Assembly (NCBI GenBank): GCA_964369235.1
Contig: CAYJEQ010000051.1
Coordinates: 1-19,005, forward strand
Reading direction: 5' to 3'
DNA length: 19,005 bases
Source of the DNA: CAYJEQ01 sp964369235
GTDB taxonomy: Bacteria; Bacillota; Clostridia; Oscillospirales; Ruminococcaceae
Shown piece by piece: positions 13,470 to 19,005 of the stretch. A program made the translations under genes and the position numbers. Each line of letters opens with the position of its first letter. Position 1 is the first letter of the stretch. The notes under the pieces are model-generated. The model searched no databases, had not been told where the DNA came from, and worked only from the letters and a program-made list of their open reading frames with translations.

Positions 13470-14567
13470 ATGGCTGTAAAATCATATAAGTGTTTTACCT
13501 GTGGTGCCGACCTTAAATGGAACCCCACCACAAACAACTTTAAGTGTGAATACTGTGACAGTGAGTTTGTACAGGACGACTTTAAAGATGTAGTAGAAAA
13601 CGAAGAAGCACGATTAGAAGAAGAGGTAGCCTCTACTGGTGAGGTTAAGGTAGACGAATCCACAGGGGAAGAGGTAGTAGCCTATAAATGCACCTATTGT
13701 GGAGCAGAGGTTTTAACTCTAGAGGAAACTGCAGCAACATTCTGTGTTTATTGTCAGCGACCACTAGTTATGGAAAATAGCCTATCTGGCGAGTTTAAGC
13801 CCTATGGGGTAATACCTTTCCAGAAGACTAAAGAGGAGGCAATGGCAGCATTTAAGGAATACCTAAAGGGTAAAATCCTTGTGCCAGATGTGTACCTAGA
13901 AGATCAGAATATTCAGAAGGTAACAGGGGTATATCTACCTTTCTGGTTATTTGATACAAAGATGGACTTTAACACTGTATTTGAAGGTAAGATAGTTAGA
14001 ACATATTCTGACTCTAACTACCGTTATACCGAAACAAAGATATATGACCTAATAAGAAATGGTGATATTACAATAGATGGAATTCCAGCAGATGGATCAC
14101 TTAAAACCGATGATGATATAATGAACTCTATTGAGCCTTTTGACTGGAGCAAGATGGTGCCATTTTCCACTACATATCTATCAGGTTTCTTAGCTGAGAA
14201 ATACGATGTGCCAGCAGAGGATTGTCAAGAAAATGTTATTAATCGAGTAAAAGGCAGTTTGTCTGAGGCAGTAACTAACACCTGTAGAAGTTATTCTGGC
14301 ATAACACAGAAAACCTACAATACAACTGTGGCAAGCTGTGACCATAAATATGTTATGCTACCAGTGTGGCTACTATATACCCAGTACAATGATAAGGGTT
14401 ATGTATTTGCTATGAATGGTCAAACAGGTAAGTTTATAGGAGATTTACCTATTCACCCACCTAAGGTTAAAAAGTATCAGCTAACAAAACTAGCACAGTT
14501 TGTTCCAATAGGGATTGTTGTTGCGTCCATAGTTAAGATGATACTAGAAGGGATGGGAACAATATGA
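13470..14567 (+). CDS. ydjG: Two-zinc-ribbon, tail-anchored protein (YdjG-like)
   Basis: This 365-residue protein begins with a TFIIB-type zinc ribbon (CFTCG... CEYC, about 8-29), an acidic connector, and a second ribbon (CTYCG... CVYC, about 75-95). The middle domain contains FKPYGVIPF, VTGVYLPFWLFD, and further on YVMLPVWLLY, the signature of YdjG-type proteins often mislabelled as helicase-like. A single hydrophobic segment near the C-terminus (about 340-358) would anchor it with the ribbons in the cytosol. GAAAGGAG lies 9 nt before the ATG. Its stop overlaps the start of the next gene by 4 nt (ATGA), implying translational coupling with the TPM protein. In Bacillus subtilis YdjG forms a membrane complex with YdjH; that is the expected role here. 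Confidence 0.9.
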   Translation: MAVKSYKCFTCGADLKWNPTTNNFKCEYCDSEFVQDDFKDVVENEEARLEEEVASTGEVKVDESTGEEVVAYKCTYCGAEVLTLEETAATFCVYCQRPLVMENSLSGEFKPYGVIPFQKTKEEAMAAFKEYLKGKILVPDVYLEDQNIQKVTGVYLPFWLFDTKMDFNTVFEGKIVRTYSDSNYRYTETKIYDLIRNGDITIDGIPADGSLKTDDDIMNSIEPFDWSKMVPFSTTYLSGFLAEKYDVPAEDCQENVINRVKGSLSEAVTNTCRSYSGITQKTYNTTVASCDHKYVMLPVWLLYTQYNDKGYVFAMNGQTGKFIGDLPIHPPKVKKYQLTKLAQFVPIGIVVASIVKMILEGMGTI

Positions 14568-15358
14568 TGAAATTTCTAAGATCTCTAGTAGCACTGACAT
14601 TTATGCTGTCCTTAACAGTGGTATCCTATGGGGAAGTCTATTATGGAATAGATTTTAATCAGTTTACAGAAGATAGCCATGTATATTCTATAGGTGACTA
14701 TCTAACAGCAAGTGAGATAGAGGAAATAGATAAAGCACTTGCAAGCCTAGAAAAGAAACATGATGTGGCAGTAAACTATATTATATTAGACAAAAATAAC
14801 ATTAATATTCCCGATTTATCTATGGCTATCTATAACTATTCTGCTGTAGGTAAGGCAAAAAATGAAGATGTTATTATGGCTGTAGTAGGCATGTCCAGTA
14901 TTCCTGGGGATAGCTATGTAGATATATTTACCTATGGTGAAGGTAATGACATTGTAAATAATAGTATACTAGATGAATACCTAGATGATCAGGTTTACTA
15001 TCTGTCTGATGATAATTATTACAATGCAGCAGTTTCCTTTGTTAATAACAGTAATGACTGTCTATCTTCCTATGGATTTAGATCCGCTATGGCATGGGTA
15101 ATTACTGTAGTAATAGGTATTGTACTTGGTATTGCTGCAACAGGAGCCGCTTACTATCGTGTATACAAGCTACATGTGCCAGTTGCACCAGCAAAAGATG
15201 GTAAGCATTATCTAAAGGGCGATGGCTTTAAGCTATCTCGCAGTGATGATGTTTACATAACAACAAGAATAACAAAAACACCAAGAGCTAAATCCTCCAG
15301 TGGTGGAGGCGGAGGCGGCGGAGGTGGTGGCAGAGGTGGCGGAGGCAGAAGCTTCTAA
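14564..15358 (+). CDS. ydjH: TPM-domain membrane protein with polyglycine tail (YdjH-like)
   Basis: The 264-residue protein has a signal sequence (about 1-23; FLRSLVALTFMLSL), an extracytoplasmic TPM domain (about 38-160; YLTASEIEEIDKALASLEKKHDVAVNYI and a later MAVVGM strand), a transmembrane helix (about 175-197) and a cytoplasmic tail ending in a glycine stretch of more than ten residues broken by Arg, then RSF. Size and layout match YdjH. TPM domains of this class occur in membrane quality-control and photosystem maintenance proteins; some have phosphatase activity, which I cannot infer here. Two adjacent ATG codons (14564, 14567) are possible starts. It overlaps the ydjG-like stop and should be its membrane partner. 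Confidence 0.9.
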   Translation: MMKFLRSLVALTFMLSLTVVSYGEVYYGIDFNQFTEDSHVYSIGDYLTASEIEEIDKALASLEKKHDVAVNYIILDKNNINIPDLSMAIYNYSAVGKAKNEDVIMAVVGMSSIPGDSYVDIFTYGEGNDIVNNSILDEYLDDQVYYLSDDNYYNAAVSFVNNSNDCLSSYGFRSAMAWVITVVIGIVLGIAATGAAYYRVYKLHVPVAPAKDGKHYLKGDGFKLSRSDDVYITTRITKTPRAKSSSGGGGGGGGGGRGGGGRSF

Positions 15359-15396
15359 GCAACCTAAGTCAACCTACTAAATCTCAAATAAACAAA

Positions 15397-15434
15397 ACAG
15401 GGTATTAACTATTACTTTAATGTTAATACCCTGT
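15397..15434 (+). terminator. Hairpin ending the zinc-ribbon/SPFH operon
   Basis: ACAGGGTATTAAC (15397-15409) pairs perfectly with 15422-15434 around a 12-nt loop, 38 nt after the ydjH-like stop. The tail is AATTAC rather than a T tract, so termination efficiency is uncertain. Confidence 0.6.
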
Positions 15435-15464
15435 AATTACATAAAATATAAGGAAGTGTATAGT

Positions 15465-16346
15465 ATGAGTGATAATAAGACACTACAGCAGAACACAGAG
15501 GAAGCAGGAGTAAAAGACGGAGTTTTCTCTATGCAGTTTTTATTTGAGGAAAACTGCCCTACAGCAGACAAGGAAAAGATAGCAGAGGTTTTAGAAAAGC
15601 ATGTTGGAAACATTGATGTAGCAGGTGTTAATGAGGAAACAGTCCATGTTTTTGCACTGGATTATATAGCAGAGTTTAAAGAGGGAACTGCCCCTGTACA
15701 GCTTATGATTATGAGAGCTATGGAAGGTAAACCAGAACTAGATCAGCTACAATTAAGTCAGCTATGGGACTGCCCTAATGGTAGAGAGATACTGGAAAAC
15801 TGCAAGTATTTCATGGCTACAGTGGACTTTCTAGGATCAGCTATGACTGATATGAAGGCTAGAGGTAGACTGTTAATGGATTTAATGGAAGCTATGTTTG
15901 AGCTATATCCTAGCTGTAAAGCTGTGTACTTCCCGATATCTGGTAAGATGTTTTCCAGAGAAGCAGTAGTGGGAGATAATATCCCTAAGGAAGATAGATT
16001 TATTAAGTATGCTATCAATGTAAGATTTTTTAATATTGAGGGTAGTGATGAGTATATTGTGGACACCACAGGTATGTCCTCGGTATTTATGCCTGATTTA
16101 CAGTATCACTTTAATAAGAATATAGATCCTAATATGGTGGTAAATCACGCCTATAATCTCCTAAGTTATATTTATGAGCACAATAATCCTATAGAGCCTG
16201 ATCAAACAGTGTCTGGTATTGATGTAAGAACAGGACAGATGGAAGGATCAATTCAGTGGAAATGCCAGTACGAACAGGCTTTAATACAGCCTATGAGAAC
16301 TGTAATTGATATTAATATGACTGGATTTGCAGCTGGTGGTAGATAA
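15465..16346 (+). CDS. DUF4261-type protein
   Basis: This is a 293-residue soluble protein with no signal peptide or membrane segment. It contains FSMQFLFEENCP near the start, ATVDFLGSAMTDMKARGRLLMDLMEAMFELYPSCKAVYFP in the middle (about 113-152; quoted only as key segments: a helix then CKAVYFP), and the C-terminal DTTGMSSVFMPDLQYHF, all typical of the DUF4261 family. The function of that family is not established. The frame opens at 15420, but AAGGAAG lies 8 nt before ATG 15465 and the earlier ATG sits inside the preceding hairpin. It follows the YdjI/G/H-like genes on the same strand after a hairpin without a T tract, so read-through and shared function are possible. Confidence 0.8.
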   Translation: MSDNKTLQQNTEEAGVKDGVFSMQFLFEENCPTADKEKIAEVLEKHVGNIDVAGVNEETVHVFALDYIAEFKEGTAPVQLMIMRAMEGKPELDQLQLSQLWDCPNGREILENCKYFMATVDFLGSAMTDMKARGRLLMDLMEAMFELYPSCKAVYFPISGKMFSREAVVGDNIPKEDRFIKYAINVRFFNIEGSDEYIVDTTGMSSVFMPDLQYHFNKNIDPNMVVNHAYNLLSYIYEHNNPIEPDQTVSGIDVRTGQMEGSIQWKCQYEQALIQPMRTVIDINMTGFAAGGR

Positions 16347-16347
16347 T

Positions 16348-16373
16348 GTTAAATAAGCTAAAGCTTATTTAAC
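16348..16373 (+). terminator. Hairpin directly after the DUF4261 gene
   Basis: GTTAAATAAGCT (16348-16359) pairs perfectly with 16362-16373 around AA. It begins 2 nt after the stop codon and runs into the repeat array; there is no T tract. Confidence 0.6.
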
Positions 16374-16671
16374 AAGCAAGTTTCTGATTTTTCAGCTTAG
16401 ACAGCTGAAATTTAACTCTGTATTGCAGAGCTAAACCATCAAAAACGTTGCGACTGGGAAGAATTTTTGGTTTTAACAAGCAAGTTTCTGATTTTTCAGC
16501 TTAGACAGCTGAAATTTAACTCTGTANNNNNNNNNNNNNNNNNNNNNNNNNNNNNNNNNNNNNNNNNNNNNNNNNNNNNNNNNNNNNNNNNNNNNNNNNN
16601 NNNNNNNNNNNNNNNNNNNNNNNNNNTTGCAGAGTTAAAACATCAAAAACATTGCGACTGGGAAGATTTTT
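16371..16671. repeat. 104-bp tandem repeat array interrupted by gap
   Basis: Unit 1 is 16371-16474 (start AACAAGCAAGTTTCTG). Unit 2 starts at 16475 and is identical until it breaks off at 16526. After the gap, 16627-16671 matches the unit's right part with a few substitutions. Each unit has two foldbacks: TTTCAGCT/AGCTGAAA around TAGAC, and TTTAACTCTG inverted about TATTG. The gap falls in the second foldback. The number of units is unknown. Translations across it lack a ribosome binding site and are not credible. Confidence 0.85.
16527..16626. other. Assembly gap (100 N)
   Basis: Exactly 100 N is a common placeholder for a gap of unknown size. It interrupts a tandem repeat, which probably caused the break. 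Right of the repeats, CAGTTTAAACTG (16680-16691) is a perfect palindrome 34 bp before the next start codon. Confidence 0.95.
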
Positions 16672-16724
16672 TTGATTTCCAGTTTAAACTGAAATTACTA
16701 TCACTATAGAAAGGTAATATCCAT

Positions 16725-17237
16725 ATGAAAGAATGTTCTACCAAAGTTACAGTTAAATGCACACTAATAGGAATATCATTAATATTTGCCTTATCAGGGG
16801 TGATGTATATTTACATGATGTTACAAGGTACTATAGATATTAATGGATTTTGTATTGGTGCAGTGGTGATTTGTTTCTATCTGTCAGTAGGCTCAGTAAA
16901 GATGTTTTTTAAGGCTGGGAGAAAGATACTTTATAATGAGGAAAAGTTTATAATTATACTATCAGAAGATGAAAGTATAGAATATAGATGGCAGGATATT
17001 GCCTCTCGTTCTATAGCTATTACAACTCATTCTATAGCGAAAAGTTCCACTAAAAATAAGAGCCTTTTCGGTGGGAAACTTATTCTAACCAAGGGAGAGA
17101 AAATCATAAACCTAAACCCTAATATGAAAGGTTATAAAGATTTCCTAGCAACTGCCAAAAGAATAACACAGCAAAATGCTAAATCACAAGTGAGCAATAT
17201 TAATGATGTGTTTAATGATATTTTTAGTGGTCATTAA
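16725..17237 (+). CDS. Small two-helix membrane protein with cytosolic domain
   Basis: The 170-residue protein has two hydrophobic segments (about 10-33 and 40-62), then a soluble part of about 105 residues. This part has alternating strands (KFIIILSEDESIEYRWQDI, GGKLILTKGEKIINLNPN), and the KGYKDFLATAKRI helix follows. A 2-TM plus PH-like (bacterial PH/DUF) layout is plausible, but I cannot name a family. Two helices followed by a basic loop (KAGRK) place the C-terminal domain in the cytosol. AAAGG (16710-16714) lies 10 nt before the ATG. It is separated from the DUF4261 gene by the repeat array and gap, so its promoter may be in missing sequence. A terminator follows. Confidence 0.75.
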   Translation: MKECSTKVTVKCTLIGISLIFALSGVMYIYMMLQGTIDINGFCIGAVVICFYLSVGSVKMFFKAGRKILYNEEKFIIILSEDESIEYRWQDIASRSIAITTHSIAKSSTKNKSLFGGKLILTKGEKIINLNPNMKGYKDFLATAKRITQQNAKSQVSNINDVFNDIFSGH

Positions 17238-17296
17238 ACTATGTCTATAGGATAAAAGATCATTGTTAATATATATGAATAATTTATATAAAACAA

Positions 17297-17329
17297 AAAC
17301 AGGCATAGGTAGATTACCCGTGCCTGTTT
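17297..17329. terminator. Hairpin after the small membrane protein gene
   Basis: AAACAGGCA (17297-17305) pairs with TGCCTGTTT (17321-17329), with GGTA/TACC stacked inside around GAT. A-rich and T-rich flanks suit termination on either strand. Confidence 0.7.
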
Positions 17330-17358
17330 AACTACATACTAGGATTATATATTAAATA

Positions 17359-17373
17359 TGGGGTACTACCCCA
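17359..17373 (-). terminator. Short GC-rich hairpin after the thioredoxin-like gene
   Basis: TGGGGT (17359-17364) pairs with ACCCCA (17368-17373) around ACT, 22 bp beyond the minus-strand stop. On the minus strand it is followed by TATTTAATAT, a weak T-rich tail. Confidence 0.5.
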
Positions 17374-17394
17374 ATTATTGACAACTAGCCAATA

Positions 17395-17733
17395 TTAGTT
17401 ATAGTTTTTCTCAATAAGAGCCTTAGCATCTTCTTTAGAGATAAGTTTACCGTAGGATAGCACCTTGCTGTCAATTACTAGTGCTGGTGTCTGCATAACG
17501 CCATATTTAGCAATCTGGATGTTATCGCCGATGTTAAGTACTTCTTCGTTAATGTTAAGCTCTGCTACTGCGTCCTTAACATTCTGGAAAGTTTCACTGC
17601 TTTTCTTACAGCAAGCACCTAAAACGATAATTCTAGCTTTTTCAATATCTGCAATGGAGCATTCGCCACCACAAGCACAAGTTGCTGTTAATTTTTCTTC
17701 TTCTTTCTTCTTACCAAAACCAAATAGTCCCAT
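17395..17733 (-). CDS. Thioredoxin-like protein, redox-active disulfide protein 2 type, altered active site
   Basis: This 112-residue protein starts MGLFGFGKKKEEE, has an N-terminal Cys cluster (C19, C21, C25) and a thioredoxin fold with VLGACCKKS at the active-site turn and the cis-proline motif MQTPALVIDSKVLSYGK. Family members of this type (MTH895-like) usually carry GxxCxxC. Here the first cysteine is preceded by another (C41, C42) and the expected second position is S45, leaving vicinal cysteines in place of CxxC. The frame is otherwise complete and ends normally. AAAGGAG lies 7 nt before the ATG. It lies 33 bp downstream of the permease gene, a common pairing, so it probably serves that transporter in metalloid or thiol chemistry; the substrate is unknown. 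Confidence 0.88.
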   Translation of the reverse strand: MGLFGFGKKKEEEKLTATCACGGECSIADIEKARIIVLGACCKKSSETFQNVKDAVAELNINEEVLNIGDNIQIAKYGVMQTPALVIDSKVLSYGKLISKEDAKALIEKNYN

Positions 17734-17766
17734 AATAATATTCTCCTTTTATTAATTATAATTATT

Positions 17767-18780
17767 TTATATTAGCAGATAGGATACAGCATTAAAGAAA
17801 TACCCTATAATAATAATACCTGTAGCAACAATACCAACAAAGGTAACTAGTAATTTAGGCTTAACAGCCTTTCTTAGCATAATGATGGATGGTAGGGATA
17901 GTGCAGTTACAGCCATCATAAAGGATAGAATTGTACCAACTCCAACGCCCTTAGTAAATAGTGCCTCAGCAATTGGAATAGTACCAAAAATATCAGCATA
18001 CATAGGAATACCTACCACTGTAGCAAGTAGTACTGAGAATGGATTATCTCCACCTAGTACAGTCTGGATAGCTTCTTCTGGTATCCAGTTGTGGATTGCA
18101 GCACCGATACCAACACCGATTATAACATACCAGAATACTTTCTTAACTGTGGACATCATAGCTTCTTTAGCGTAGGTTAGACGGTCGGACACAGTTAGTT
18201 CAGGGGACTCAATATCAACAGCAGAAGCAGCTTTAATATACTGTTCTACATGTTTTTCCATGCCTAGTTTATCAATGATAGTACCACCGATTACAGCAAG
18301 GATAATACCGACAACAACATAAACAATAGCGATTTTTGCTCCGAATACACTCATTAGCAGTACAAAAGCACCTAAATCAACCAGTGGGGAAGAAATCAGA
18401 AAGCTAAATGTAACGCCTACTGGCAGTCCAGCAGAGGTAAAGCCGATAAATAGTGGGATGGAGGAACATGAGCAGAATGGGGTTAGTGTTCCAAGGATAG
18501 CACCCATAAGGTTAGCTACAACACCTTTGTAATTTCCTAGGATTTTCTTAGTTCTTTCTGGTGGGAAGAAACTCTGAATGTAGGAGATAATAAAGATTAG
18601 TACCGATAGTAGCACAATGATTTTAATTGTGTCGTAGATGAAAAACTGTACAGATGCTCCAACACGACCGGTAATATCCATGCCCATGGAGGTAAGCATA
18701 TTACCTACAAGGTCATTAAGCCATTTCATACCTAGGATTTGATTTTGGAAAAAATCCCAAGCAGCAGTTAAAAAGTTCAT
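17767..18780 (-). CDS. ArsP-type permease (DUF318/PF03773)
   Basis: The 337-residue integral membrane protein has about eight hydrophobic segments and the family's hallmark TPFCSCSSIP (cysteines 103 and 105), followed by LISSPLVDLGAF and later GIPMYADIFGTIPIAEAL. Related permeases export organoarsenicals (ArsP) or have unknown substrates, so the name is given at family level. The frame is open to an ATG at 18792, but AGAAAGG then lies only one base from it. ATG 18780, with 13 nt spacing, fits the long spacings seen at other genes here, though either could be used. It is the first gene of a two-gene operon with the thioredoxin-like protein. No ArsR-type regulator gene is present in the window. 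Confidence 0.92.
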   Translation of the reverse strand: MNFLTAAWDFFQNQILGMKWLNDLVGNMLTSMGMDITGRVGASVQFFIYDTIKIIVLLSVLIFIISYIQSFFPPERTKKILGNYKGVVANLMGAILGTLTPFCSCSSIPLFIGFTSAGLPVGVTFSFLISSPLVDLGAFVLLMSVFGAKIAIVYVVVGIILAVIGGTIIDKLGMEKHVEQYIKAASAVDIESPELTVSDRLTYAKEAMMSTVKKVFWYVIIGVGIGAAIHNWIPEEAIQTVLGGDNPFSVLLATVVGIPMYADIFGTIPIAEALFTKGVGVGTILSFMMAVTALSLPSIIMLRKAVKPKLLVTFVGIVATGIIIIGYFFNAVSYLLI

Positions 18781-18815
18781 AAAAGATACCATGCCTTTCT
18801 AAACAAGTAAATTGA

Positions 18816-18828
18816 TTTCAAATTGAAA
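18816..18828 (-). promoter_or_regulatory. Operator-like dyad in the permease leader
   Basis: TTTCAA-A-TTGAAA is a perfect 13-bp dyad just downstream of the predicted start. A repressor bound here would block a promoter that is otherwise fully consensus. The regulator is not identified. Confidence 0.45.
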
Positions 18829-18843
18829 ATTCTCGATATGACT

Positions 18844-18872
18844 ATTATATGCTATCAATCGAAAAATGTCAA
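18844..18872 (-). promoter_or_regulatory. Consensus promoter of the permease operon
   Basis: The minus strand reads TTGACA (18872-18867), exactly 17 bp, TATAAT (18849-18844): a full match to the vegetative consensus. The start is expected near 18837, giving a leader of about 57 nt to the ATG at 18780. Confidence 0.92.
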
Positions 18873-18950
18873 TATGAAATTATAAATTATTTTTAAATAT
18901 TTTATAATAGCTTTAAAACTGTAGATATATAGGCTTATTTACTATAGTTC

Positions 18951-19005
18951 TTTACCAAATGTTGGGGTAAAATTATATGGGGTGACTTCCCTTGCCGTCG
19001 GTAAG
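18951..19005. other. Non-coding right end with hairpins
   Basis: TTTACC (18951-18956) pairs with GGTAAA (18966-18971). CTTGCC (18991-18996) pairs with GGTAAG (19000-19005) around GTC, with one G-T pair, and is cut by the window end; the preceding GACTTCC suggests that the stem continues outside. Positions 18873-18950 are AT-rich with nothing recognisable. Confidence 0.5.

Noticed and set aside
16371..16526. CRISPR-like repeat
   Set aside because: The 104-bp units are contiguous without unique spacers and contain internal hairpins, which is not CRISPR architecture.
16467..16709. Reading frame across the repeat array and the N gap
   Set aside because: It is joined through 100 undetermined bases, lacks a ribosome binding site and only translates the repeat unit.

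Overview
The window is AT-rich and densely coded. Strong AGGAGG-type ribosome binding sites, consensus TTGACA/TATAAT promoters, a YjfB-type motility protein, an OmpR-type response regulator with its kinase, HtrA and a YdjG/YdjH/YdjI-like module together point to a low-GC Gram-positive bacterium (Bacillota, probably a Clostridia lineage). I cannot name a species. Leucine codon CTA and the tetramer CTAG look unusually common in the genes. I recognised no tRNA, rRNA, CRISPR array, transposase or phage gene. Two runs of N (581-590 and 16527-16626) are assembly gaps, and both abut hairpin or repeat DNA.

Layout. Positions 1-81 hold three back-to-back perfect hairpins, followed by a 58-residue YjfB-like protein gene (283-459) with its terminator. 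After the first gap comes a secreted acidic repeat protein (963-2180). A 288-bp non-coding element with terminal inverted repeats (2439-2726) sits just past the 3' end of the minus-strand GTPase gene ychF (2739-3836). Divergent from ychF are a response regulator (4233-4925), a sensor kinase (5001-6485) and a membrane-anchored HtrA protease (6599-8110), followed by yaaA (8265-9017). This order suggests a CssRS-HtrA-like secretion or envelope stress unit. A minus-strand membrane-anchored protein of unknown function (9238-10095) is flanked by two near-identical 37-bp copies of a minus-strand promoter. A small membrane protein with an apparent internal duplication follows (10294-10872).

The most interesting block is 10921-15358. 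A promoter, a strong intrinsic terminator and a second promoter that runs into that terminator precede four genes: a membrane-anchored zinc-ribbon protein, an SPFH protein with three C-terminal zinc ribbons (YdjI-like), a two-zinc-ribbon tail-anchored protein (YdjG-like) and a TPM-domain membrane protein with a polyglycine tail (YdjH-like). In Bacillus subtilis the related proteins work with the PspA homologue YdjF at the membrane; no pspA is visible here. A DUF4261-type gene (15465-16346) follows. Next come a 104-bp repeat array interrupted by the second gap (16371 to about 16671) and a small membrane protein (16725-17237).

The right end is a minus-strand operon of an ArsP-type permease and a thioredoxin-like protein with an altered active site (CCKKS instead of the usual CxxC). 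It is driven by a fully consensus promoter. The window ends inside another hairpin.
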